From contig NZ_JBOITO010000031.1 in NCBI RefSeq assembly GCF_050717635.1, positions 1 to 64,000 on the forward strand: 64,000 nucleotides of DNA. The letters run 5' to 3'. Positions 38,024 to 44,963 of the stretch are shown here, piece after piece. Every line of letters begins with the position of its first letter. Position 1 is the first letter of the stretch. The position numbers and the translations under genes were made by a program. The notes under the pieces are model-generated. The model ran no database searches. It saw only the letters and a list, made by a program, of their open reading frames with translations, and had not been told where the DNA came from. This DNA comes from Clostridium_AD sp050717635. GTDB taxonomy: Bacteria > Bacillota > Clostridia > Clostridiales > Clostridiaceae.

Positions 38024-38949
38024 AAGAAGCAAAAGGAGCCTTAAAGGCAATTGGTATGCCAGTACAACAACAAAATGATAGAGGAGCATACACCTTATTA
38101 TCTTTACTTAGATTAAAAGAGTATGATAATTGGAATACAGCAACAAATGAGCCAATGCGAATTGTGGAAATTATGGACTTTATGCGAACTTACTATGGTA
38201 AAGATTATAAGCCTAACTCCCGAGAAACTATTAGAAAAGAAACTATCCACCAATTTTGCGAAGGTGCAATTGCAGAACGTAATACAGATGATAACGAGAG
38301 GGCTACTAACAGTCCTAAATACGGATACCGTATTACTGAAGAAGCTTTAGAGCTATTTAAATCATACAATTCTGGAACATGGAATACAGCAACTGAGAGT
38401 TTTATATTAGAGAAAGGTACCCTTTATGGAAAATATCAGCAAGTTAGAGAGATGGCTTTTATTCCAGTTAAAATCAACGATGAGGAAATTCAATTTAGTC
38501 CTGGTAAACACAATATACTTCAGAAATCTATAATAGAAGATTTTGCTCCAAGATTTGCACCTGATTCAGAGGTTTTATATGTTGGTGATACATCAAAAAA
38601 AGATTTAGTTAAAAACAAAGTAAAATTGCGTAAGCTTGGTATTAAAATAACTGACCACGATAAACTTCCAGATGTAGTATTATACAGGGAAGATAAAGAT
38701 TGGATTTATTTTATAGAAAGTGTTACTTCTGTGGGCCCTGTATCTGTTAAAAGACGTACAGAAATTGAGGACATGCTAACAGAATGTCATTGTGGAATTA
38801 TCTACATTACGGCGTTTTTAGATATGTCGTCTAAAAATGGTTTTAAAAAATTTATTGATGCAATTGCTTGGGAAACTGAAATTTGGGTGGCAGATCAACC
38901 AGACCACATGATACACTTAAATGGTGATAGATTTTTAGGACCTAGATAA
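38011..38949 (+). CDS. BsuBI/PstI-type restriction endonuclease
   Basis: The 312-residue protein has an N-terminal helix-turn-helix-like region (NDRGAYTLLSLLRLKEY, SRETIRKETIHQF) and a C-terminal nuclease region. The segment PDVVLYREDKDWIYFIESVT followed by SVGPVSVKRRTEIE resembles the PD-(D/E)xK-like core of the BsuBI/PstI family, although the lysine motif is atypical. A good AGGAGG site lies inside the methyltransferase gene. The overlap keeps methylase and nuclease expression tied together. No control-protein gene is seen. Confidence 0.88.
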   Translation: MGKLEEAKGALKAIGMPVQQQNDRGAYTLLSLLRLKEYDNWNTATNEPMRIVEIMDFMRTYYGKDYKPNSRETIRKETIHQFCEGAIAERNTDDNERATNSPKYGYRITEEALELFKSYNSGTWNTATESFILEKGTLYGKYQQVREMAFIPVKINDEEIQFSPGKHNILQKSIIEDFAPRFAPDSEVLYVGDTSKKDLVKNKVKLRKLGIKITDHDKLPDVVLYREDKDWIYFIESVTSVGPVSVKRRTEIEDMLTECHCGIIYITAFLDMSSKNGFKKFIDAIAWETEIWVADQPDHMIHLNGDRFLGPR

Positions 38950-39023
38950 ATTAACTCCCTAGAATAATTATTTAAATAAAGTTATTACATAAACCTCTAA
39001 CACCATGTTATAAATTTCCTCTC

Positions 39024-40058
39024 TTATATATCTTGTGTGTGTATATGGGAATGAGTATACTCCTCATGAGTATGAATATGATTATGCTTTCCAATAATAG
39101 TTTTATTGTGAATATGGCTATGATGACCATCATCATGACTATGGCTATGCTCATGGGATATTACAATATGGCTATGACTATGCTTATGTTTTTCTGTTGA
39201 CGCAAAATACGTACCTATGATCATAATGACTAATGCGATAACGAATGAAAATGTTGGTATTTCTCTGAAAATTATCAGAGATAATCCCACTCCAATAAAT
39301 GGTGCTATAGCATAATAGGCACTTGTTCTTGCTGCTCCTAAATCTCTTTGAGCATAGATATAAAAAGATATACCTAATCCATAAGCAAAGAACCCGAGTA
39401 GGAGGGCTGCTATGATATAAGGTACATTATTTGTTTGTTCACCTAAAGCACGTGCAATTAGTAAAGACCCAATTCCAGAACCAAATCCTTTAATTACAAC
39501 AATTTCTAATGGATCTTTTACAGATAATTTTCGTGTACAGTTATTTTCAAGTCCCCAACAGATACATGCAATCAATACAAAAATTGAACCAAAAGAAAAG
39601 GAAAAACCACTTAAATCTTCTACAGATAAAATAATACTTGATAAAGTAATTAAAAAAATGGCACCCCACAGTCTTTTACTAATAGATTCTTTAAAGATTA
39701 ATAAAGCAATTAAAGAGGTTGCAACAATTTCAAAATTGTTAAGTAGTGACGCATTCGCAGCAGTTGTAATAGTAAGTCCATACATTAAAAATATAGGTGC
39801 CACAATATCTAACAAAACCATTCCAATTATATATGGAAGTTCATGTTTAGTAAGTCTCGCTTCAACTTTCTCCCTATATTTCTTATGCTTAATAAATTGA
39901 ACAATAGCTATTCCGCATCCTGCTCCTAGATAGAGAAATGATGCCATTAGCGTAGGGGGAATTTCTTTTAACAGCAATTTAGATAATGGTGAACTAATAC
40001 CATATAATGCCGCTGCTAGTATAGCAAAAAAAGTTGCCTTATATTGTTTAATTCCCAT
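39024..40058 (-). CDS. EamA/DMT-family transporter with a histidine-rich metal-binding tail
   Basis: The 344-residue protein has the ten-helix EamA (drug/metabolite transporter) core with two internal repeats (AALYGISSPLSKLLL and ACICWGLENNCTRKL). The last 60 residues form a cytosolic tail with 19 histidines in HSHSH, HDDGHHSHIH and HIHTH clusters. Such tails bind Ni, Co, Zn or Cu. The gene lies 16 bases behind a CsoR/RcnR-family repressor gene, in the way rcnA follows its regulator, so metal export is inferred. EamA proteins are rarely linked to metals, which makes this gene unusual. Confidence 0.82.
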   Translation of the reverse strand: MGIKQYKATFFAILAAALYGISSPLSKLLLKEIPPTLMASFLYLGAGCGIAIVQFIKHKKYREKVEARLTKHELPYIIGMVLLDIVAPIFLMYGLTITTAANASLLNNFEIVATSLIALLIFKESISKRLWGAIFLITLSSIILSVEDLSGFSFSFGSIFVLIACICWGLENNCTRKLSVKDPLEIVVIKGFGSGIGSLLIARALGEQTNNVPYIIAALLLGFFAYGLGISFYIYAQRDLGAARTSAYYAIAPFIGVGLSLIIFREIPTFSFVIALVIMIIGTYFASTEKHKHSHSHIVISHEHSHSHDDGHHSHIHNKTIIGKHNHIHTHEEYTHSHIHTQDI

Positions 40059-40074
40059 TTTAAACCCCCAAATA

Positions 40075-40356
40075 TTATTTTATAAATTTATCAATGGCAC
40101 TATTCAAATCTTCTAGTACCTTTTTATCTCCAGTTTCTACTGCATTTACAACACAGGTATTAATATGGTCTTGTAAAATAATTTTCCCAATATTATTCAC
40201 TGCTGATTTTACTGCTGCAATTTGAATAAGAACTTCGCTGCAATCTCTATTATCTTCTACCATCTTTTTTACAGATTGTAAGTGACCTATGGCTCTAGAT
40301 AGCCTATTGATAACTGCTTTAGTATTTTCATGTTCGTGATTATGTTGTTCACACAT
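40075..40356 (-). CDS. CsoR/RcnR-family metal-sensing repressor
   Basis: The 93-residue helical repressor of the DUF156 family has a C-H-C ligand set: cysteine in NRDCSEVL, histidine in QDHINTC and cysteine four residues later, the Cu(I)-CsoR pattern. It also has a His-rich N-terminus (CEQHNHEHEN) reminiscent of the extra His ligand of RcnR, so the metal could be Cu, Ni or Co. The start is the ATG behind GGAGG; a longer reading is unsupported. A CCCCC-ATA-GGGGG operator overlaps its own leader, implying autoregulation together with the His-tailed exporter. Confidence 0.9.
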   Translation of the reverse strand: MCEQHNHEHENTKAVINRLSRAIGHLQSVKKMVEDNRDCSEVLIQIAAVKSAVNNIGKIILQDHINTCVVNAVETGDKKVLEDLNSAIDKFIK

Positions 40357-40377
40357 ATTTAAGCCTCCATTCAATAT

Positions 40378-40390
40378 CCCCCATAGGGGG
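40378..40390 (-). promoter_or_regulatory. CsoR-type operator of the exporter operon
   Basis: CCCCC-ATA-GGGGG is a perfect C-run/G-run palindrome typical of CsoR-family operators. It lies between the -10 box and the ribosome binding site. Confidence 0.8.
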
Positions 40391-40398
40391 TTAACAAA

Positions 40399-40427
40399 AT
40401 TATAGCATTATTTTGTTTGAATTCCAA
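40399..40427 (-). promoter_or_regulatory. Promoter of the metal-exporter operon
   Basis: On the minus strand, TTGGAA and TATAAT are separated by exactly 17 bases, and the operator starts about 8 bases after the -10 box. Confidence 0.8.
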
Positions 40428-40455
40428 TATTAATATTAAAACTTAATTTTAAATA

Positions 40456-40490
40456 AAAAAGAGCCTATTCTGTAAAAAGAATAAGCTCTT
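40456..40490. terminator. Hairpin terminator next to the tRNA-like element
   Basis: GAGCCTATTCT and AGAATAAGCTC pair around a loop, with A-rich and T-rich flanks. Confidence 0.7.
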
Positions 40491-40507
40491 CTAAACCCTT
40501 AATTTTA

Positions 40508-40645
40508 GCGGAGAGAGGGGGATTCAATTGCTGCTACGCATCAATTACGTCGACACCCGGTCCGGGTCCTGTCTCCGCGCGTATAGCTAAAAATGTGATA
40601 CCATCACATTTTTAGCTATACGCCCTCGCGGGTTCAAATCCCCCT
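40508..40645. repeat. Structured element carrying tRNA-Ser-like fragments
   Basis: The element contains AGGGGGATT (40516-40524) and its complement AATCCCCCT (40637-40645) at its ends, a 7-bp GCGGAGA/TCTCCGC stem (40508-40514 and 40572-40578), an ACCCGG-T-CCGGGT hairpin, and a perfect 21-bp hairpin (40579-40599 with 40603-40623). GCGGAGAGAGGG at its left edge repeats the 3' end of the tRNA-Ser gene, and GGGTTCAAATCCC at its right edge resembles a T arm on the plus strand. It does not fold as a whole tRNA. Its origin is unclear. Confidence 0.6.
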
Positions 40646-40661
40646 TATAAATTGACATAAT

Positions 40662-40688
40662 AAAGAACTCGCCTACAGCGAGTTCTTA
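40662..40688 (-). terminator. Terminator of tRNA-Ser
   Basis: AAGAACTCGC and GCGAGTTCTT pair around CTACA, directly after the tRNA 3' end on the minus strand. Confidence 0.8.
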
Positions 40689-40693
40689 TATTT

Positions 40694-40785
40694 TGGCGGA
40701 GAGAGGGAGATTTGAACCCCCGGAACGGAATAACCCGTTCGCCTGTTTTCGAGGCAGGTACCTTCGGCCACTCGGACATCTCTCC
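40694..40785 (-). tRNA. tRNA-Ser (anticodon CGA)
   Basis: The minus strand folds with acceptor GGAGAGA/TCTCTCC, encoded CCA, a long variable arm (GAACGGGTTATTCCGTTC) as required for serine, T loop TTCAAAT, and loop CTCGAAA giving anticodon CGA for UCG codons. The innermost anticodon-stem pair is C-A rather than a Watson-Crick pair. Confidence 0.93.
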
Positions 40786-40870
40786 ATATATTTAATTGCT
40801 TTTTTATTATAACACATTTAAATTACTAAACAAAGCCTACACATGCTTTTTATCCTAATAAACAACATAA

Positions 40871-40906
40871 AAGCCTAAGTACTATTTTTAAATAATACTT
40901 AGGCTT
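40871..40906 (-). terminator. Terminator of the copA operon
   Basis: AAGCCTAAGTA and TACTTAGGCTT form a long stem with inner TATT/AATA pairing, just after the copA stop codon. Confidence 0.85.
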
Positions 40907-40929
40907 CTTAGATTTCCATTAAAAACATT

Positions 40930-43365
40930 CTACATTAATGGCTTAAACCCTTTTAACCTCAATGCATTTGTTAAAACAGAAACAGAACTAAAGCTCATTG
41001 CAAGGGCTGCAATAATTGGATTTAAAAGTGGGCCTCCGAATAAATGTAGTACTCCCATTGCAACTGGTATTCCCAGTGCATTATACCCAAATGCCCAAAA
41101 TAAATTTTGCTTTATATTTGTTATAGTTTTCTTACTTAATTGTAGCGCTGTCGCTACATCCATTAAATCGCTTCTCATAAGAACTATATCTGCAGATTCC
41201 ATTGCAACGTCTGTACCCGATCCTATAGCAATGCCAATATCTGCCTGAGCTAGTGCAGGTGCATCATTAATTCCATCGCCAACCATAGCAACTTTTTTAC
41301 CTTCTGCTTGAAGCTTTTTAACCTCATTTGCTTTATCCTCAGGCAAAACTTCAGCTAATATTCTATCAATGCCAACTTGCGCTGCAATAGCTGCTGCTGT
41401 CCTCTTATTATCGCCAGTTATCATGGCAACTTCTATTCCCATACTATGAAGTCTTTCTATAGCCTTTTTACTATTTTCTTTGACTGTGTCTGCAACTGCA
41501 ATTATTCCGCTTAACTTATTTTCTATAGCGATATACATTGGCGTTTTTCCTTCTTCAGCAAGTCTGTTTGAAACTTCCTCTAAATTATCTAAGGAAATTT
41601 CTCTTTCTATCATAAGTTTCCTATTACCAAGTAATATTTTGCTACCTTCTATACTAACTTCAATTCCATAACCAGGTATAGCTTTAAATTTATCTACCTT
41701 TTTAAATTCTAGTGAATTCTCTTCTGCATCCTTAACTATTGCTTCACCTAATGGATGTTCAGAACCTTTTTCAGCAGAGGCTGCTACTTGAAGTAAAAAT
41801 GAATCAGTAATGCCTTCTGCAGTAACTATATCAGTTACCTTTGGTTTTCCTTCAGTAAGTGTTCCTGTCTTATCAAATACTATAGTTTGAATTTTATGTG
41901 CAGTTTCAAGTGCTACCCCACTTTTTATAAGCACTCCATATTCTGCACCCTTTCCTGTTCCCACCATTATTGCTGTAGGTGTCGCAAGCCCAAGAGCACA
42001 AGGACAGGCTATTACAAGTACTGAAATGAATATTGTTAACGAGAACACTCCCGTTTCTCCAGATATAAACCAAGCTAATGAGGAAACTAAGGCAAGACCT
42101 ATAACCACAGGTACAAAGTAACTTGATATAATATCCGCCATTGCAGCTATTGGAGCTTTTGAACCTTGAGCATTCTCAACTAAGGTTATTATTTGTGAAA
42201 GCGCCGTATCTTTACCAACTTTAGTTACTTTATATTTGATAGATCCATTTTTATTTATACTTGCGCCAATTATATTATGTCCAATACTTTTTTCCACTGG
42301 CATGCTCTCACCAGTTAGCATTGACTCATCTACAGATGTAGTTCCTTCTATTACTTCACCATCTACTGGCATTTTCTCGCCTGGCCTAACTACTACTATA
42401 TCTCCAACTTCTACTTCATCTATTGGAATCTCTGTTTCTATATTATCGCGGATTATTCTAGCCGTCTTTGGAGCAAGACCCATAAGTTTTTTGATTGCCT
42501 CAGAGGTTTTACCTTTAGTTACAGATTCCAAATATTTACCAAGCGTTATAAGTGTAAGTATTACACCTGCAGATTCAAAATACATTTCATAACCATGTTC
42601 ACCTTCAAGTATTTTTATTACAGCAAATAAACTGTACAGAAATGCTGCTGATGTTCCAATTGATATTAATGAATCCATATTGGGACTCAATCTAAATAAT
42701 GATTTAAATCCAACTATATAATATTTTTTCCCTGTATATAGTATTGGTAGAACAAGTGCTAATTGTAGAAGAGCATAAACCTTCATATGCATCATTGGAT
42801 TAATAGCTTCAGGCAAACTAATAATCATAGGTAGCATGGCAACTAGTAAAAGTGGGACTCCAAAAATTGCAGATATTAAAAACCTATTCCATAGAGCCTT
42901 TATTTCTTTTTCTTTCTTTACTTTATCCAGGTCTACATTACTTTCATCCTCTACAGCCTTATAGCCTGATTTCTCAATTGCCTTCTTTATATCTGACATC
43001 CGAACTAATGCTGTTTCAAAAGATATAGTTAATTTTTCAGTGGCAAAGTTTACATTTGATTCTACTACTCCCGGTAGTTTCTTAGTTACTCTTTCTATAT
43101 TCTTTGCACATGCCGCACAAGTCATTCCCTCTAGTTTTAAGGTTTTTGTGGTTGTTGGGACTAATATTTTGTACCCAGCTTTTTCAACTGCACTTTGTAT
43201 ATCTTCTAATTTAATTTTTGATTCATCATAATTTAAATTTAGCTTTTCAGTAGCAAAATTTACATTTGCCTCCTCAACGCCGGGTAACTTTTTTGAAACT
43301 CTTTCTATAGCCTTAGCACATGCTGCGCAGGTCATTCCTTCTATTTTAAGTGTTTTATTTCCCAT
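40930..43365 (-). CDS. copA: Copper-exporting P1B-type ATPase CopA
   Basis: The 811-residue copper pump has two N-terminal heavy-metal domains, each with GMTCAAC (cysteines C13/C16 and C83/C86), eight membrane helices, the transport-site motif CPC in VIACPCALGL, the phosphorylated aspartate in DKTGT, TGES in the actuator domain, the HP motif in SEHPLGEA and GDGINDAPAL. CPC with two CxxC domains indicates Cu(I) export. The start is the ATG behind GGAGGAATGTAAT. It follows the csoR gene by 15 bases, forming the usual copper-sensing csoR-copA operon; no copZ is present here. Confidence 0.96.
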   Translation of the reverse strand: MGNKTLKIEGMTCAACAKAIERVSKKLPGVEEANVNFATEKLNLNYDESKIKLEDIQSAVEKAGYKILVPTTTKTLKLEGMTCAACAKNIERVTKKLPGVVESNVNFATEKLTISFETALVRMSDIKKAIEKSGYKAVEDESNVDLDKVKKEKEIKALWNRFLISAIFGVPLLLVAMLPMIISLPEAINPMMHMKVYALLQLALVLPILYTGKKYYIVGFKSLFRLSPNMDSLISIGTSAAFLYSLFAVIKILEGEHGYEMYFESAGVILTLITLGKYLESVTKGKTSEAIKKLMGLAPKTARIIRDNIETEIPIDEVEVGDIVVVRPGEKMPVDGEVIEGTTSVDESMLTGESMPVEKSIGHNIIGASINKNGSIKYKVTKVGKDTALSQIITLVENAQGSKAPIAAMADIISSYFVPVVIGLALVSSLAWFISGETGVFSLTIFISVLVIACPCALGLATPTAIMVGTGKGAEYGVLIKSGVALETAHKIQTIVFDKTGTLTEGKPKVTDIVTAEGITDSFLLQVAASAEKGSEHPLGEAIVKDAEENSLEFKKVDKFKAIPGYGIEVSIEGSKILLGNRKLMIEREISLDNLEEVSNRLAEEGKTPMYIAIENKLSGIIAVADTVKENSKKAIERLHSMGIEVAMITGDNKRTAAAIAAQVGIDRILAEVLPEDKANEVKKLQAEGKKVAMVGDGINDAPALAQADIGIAIGSGTDVAMESADIVLMRSDLMDVATALQLSKKTITNIKQNLFWAFGYNALGIPVAMGVLHLFGGPLLNPIIAALAMSFSSVSVLTNALRLKGFKPLM

Positions 43366-43380
43366 ATTACATTCCTCCAA

Positions 43381-43650
43381 TTATTTACTTCCAATTAATT
43401 TAGCAAGTAATTCAATTATTTCATCGACTTTATCCTCACCTGTATTATTCATAAATGCATCTTTTACACAATGATTAAGATGCTGTTTTAAAATTAACAT
43501 ATTTGCTTTTTTAAGTAGAGATTGTGCTGCAATTATTTGATTTGACACATCAATACAATATCTACCGTCTTCCATCATCTTGATTATCCCCTCAATTTGT
43601 CCCTTAGATGTCTTAAGAGAACTCATTGCTTGTTCTTGATCTTTATTCAA
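43381..43650 (-). CDS. csoR: Copper-sensing repressor CsoR
   Basis: The 89-residue DUF156 repressor has the Cu(I) ligands cysteine (RYCIDV), histidine (KQHLNHC) and cysteine four residues later. It starts at TTG, seven bases behind GGAGG. Its position directly before copA and the C-rich/G-rich operator upstream indicate that it represses the pair until Cu(I) binds. It is clearly a paralogue of the repressor gene about 3 kb away, but lacks that protein's His-rich N-terminus. Confidence 0.94.
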   Translation of the reverse strand: MNKDQEQAMSSLKTSKGQIEGIIKMMEDGRYCIDVSNQIIAAQSLLKKANMLILKQHLNHCVKDAFMNNTGEDKVDEIIELLAKLIGSK

Positions 43651-43695
43651 TTTAATCCCTCCTTTTATATGTTTTCTATAATATATAAGTTTTAT

Positions 43696-43718
43696 ACCCC
43701 TCCCTATAGGGGGGAGGT
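43696..43718 (-). promoter_or_regulatory. CsoR operator of the copper operon
   Basis: ACCCCTCCC-TATA-GGGGGGAGGT is an imperfect inverted repeat about 45 bases upstream of the csoR start, with the same C-run/AT/G-run layout as the exporter operator. Confidence 0.75.
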
Positions 43719-43789
43719 TTAAAATTAAAAAATATTATTTTTGACATTATAAACAAAATCGATCATAGTTTTTTCTATACAGCATTACA

Positions 43790-44083
43790 CTAATAATAAA
43801 TCTGTATGCCATCCACTTCCAGATTCTTTATCCAGAGAAATTTTCTCATGAATATATGCAGCTTTTCGTTTCTAATTTGTGTGTTTTTTATCAAAAATAC
43901 ACTTATATCATCTACTTTATACATATCATAATCATCTACTAATGCAGGTTTACCCAACTGAACTGTCGGGATATTTACCTTGGATCATCCTTCACCTGTG
44001 GATTTAACAAAAAGTGCTACTGAATTCTCTTTAGAATGTTTTCTAATATAATCAGCAGTATTTTTCTCTATAATTATATTCAT
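43790..44083 (-). CDS. Putative HesB-like selenoprotein with in-frame UGA
   Basis: An AAGGAG site eight bases before ATG opens a 97-residue frame, interrupted only by UGA at codon 33 (43985-43987) in KSTGEG-U-SKVNIPTVQLGKP. Protein-like sequence continues for 64 residues after the UGA to a TAG stop. Starting 15 bases after the UGA, CCCGAC-AGTTCA-GTTGGG can form a 6-bp stem with a six-base loop; this position and a loop G 22 bases after the UGA fit bacterial SECIS elements. The layout resembles the HesB-like (CC/Se motif) selenoprotein family of clostridia. The alternative is a pseudogene with one nonsense mutation. Confidence 0.7.
43951..43972 (-). ncRNA. Candidate bacterial SECIS hairpin
   Basis: On the minus strand, CCCGAC pairs with GTTGGG (one G-U pair) around AGTTCA. 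It starts shortly after the in-frame UGA, inside the coding sequence, as bSECIS elements do. An outer GGT/ACC pair may extend the stem. Confidence 0.6.
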
Positions 44084-44194
44084 AAACACAACTCCTTTTC
44101 TTAGTGTATTATTTGTTTATCTATGTAGTTATTATACCTGATATTTATGAAGAATTTATGAAGGAAAATCATTTTGATTTATTTTATTATAAAA

Positions 44195-44224
44195 AACCTG
44201 TAGAACATTTTTAGTTCTACAGGT
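44195..44224 (-). terminator. Terminator of the TerB-family gene
   Basis: ACCTGTAGAAC and GTTCTACAGGT pair around a seven-base loop, with a T run following on the minus strand. Confidence 0.88.
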
Positions 44225-44240
44225 CTGTATGTATCTATTA

Positions 44241-44684
44241 TTATAGCTTGAAATCTGCTGGATTTACACCCAGGTTTGAGCACATTTCTTTAACCAAAGC
44301 AACTTCTTCTTTGTCGAAATTTCCATCTGCCGCGCCTATAGAGCAGCATACTGCTATTAAGGTTTTTCCTGCATCAGTTTTGCTTTTCATTTTAGTAATT
44401 GACTTCATAGCCTCAGCTTTTCCAACATTATAATCGAATGCAAACATATCTGCATAATGATTAAACCTTGTTAACACATCATTTAATTTAAAAACCTTTA
44501 ATGAATCATTAAGATTAATATATCCTACCATCTTTTGTTTTTCTTCTGAGCTTATATCTCCATCAGCACTTGCGATCAGTGCACAACCCGCAGCAATTGC
44601 CTCCATAAAATCTTTGTTTGCAAATTGCTTGATTCCTGCTTCTGCTTTAGTCTTCTGTTCTTTTAACCAATCACCAATTCCCAT
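44241..44684 (-). CDS. TerB-family (tellurite resistance-like) protein
   Basis: The 147-residue soluble helical protein contains the TerB-type acidic metal-binding segments ALIASADGDISSEEKQ (about 38-53) and SIGAADGNFDKEE (about 113-125), which form the calcium-like sites of the family. TerB proteins occur in stress and phage-related ter systems, but no other ter gene is nearby, so this is a solitary member of unknown function. The start is the ATG behind AAAGGAG. Its upstream region shares a 32-base promoter-like block with the tungstate operon. Confidence 0.85.
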   Translation of the reverse strand: MGIGDWLKEQKTKAEAGIKQFANKDFMEAIAAGCALIASADGDISSEEKQKMVGYINLNDSLKVFKLNDVLTRFNHYADMFAFDYNVGKAEAMKSITKMKSKTDAGKTLIAVCCSIGAADGNFDKEEVALVKEMCSNLGVNPADFKL

Positions 44685-44763
44685 AATAAACACTCCTTTG
44701 ATTTTTAGTTTACAAATGAATTTTAAATAACCTTATTTACTATTATTCAGAATATTTGTATAT

Positions 44764-44795
44764 ATAATATATCATATACTGATGAAAATAGAAAG
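44764..44795 (-). promoter_or_regulatory. Shared promoter-like block, copy at the TerB gene
   Basis: On the minus strand, CTTTCTATTTTCA-N6-TATGATATATTAT is found here and at 59162-59193 with both 13-base halves identical and the same N6 gap. TGATATATT inside it is an extended -10, and TTTCTA lies 17 bases before it. Confidence 0.65.
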
Positions 44796-44845
44796 GACAA
44801 GCTACGACTAACCTTGTTTCCATCCTTTTCGTTAATATAACTGTG

Positions 44846-44874
44846 TTGAACCTTGCACTTAAAAGCATTATAAT
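44846..44874 (+). promoter_or_regulatory. Promoter of the moeB-like gene
   Basis: TTGAAC and TATAAT are separated by 17 bases, about 90 bases upstream of the start codon. Confidence 0.7.
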
Positions 44875-44963
44875 ATACATAAGGTAGGGACAATTATATC
44901 TCAAAAACCTAAAAATGTATATATCTTTCAAAATATGTATTTACACTTTGTGGAGGTGTTTTA

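Noticed and set aside
40508..40578. Possible functional tRNA with a GCGGAGA/TCTCCGC acceptor
   Set aside because: It has a 7-bp closing stem but no D arm, no anticodon arm of normal size and no CCA, so I list it only as part of a structured element.
42236..42592. Open frame opposite the copA gene
   Set aside because: It has no ribosome binding site and lies antisense to conserved P-type ATPase motifs.
43985..43987. UGA as a simple nonsense mutation
   Set aside because: Considered, but the intact downstream frame, the good start signal and the hairpin make selenocysteine the better reading. It is not fully excluded.
44743..44931. Short open frame between the TerB and moeB-like genes
   Set aside because: It covers the promoters of both neighbours and has no binding site.
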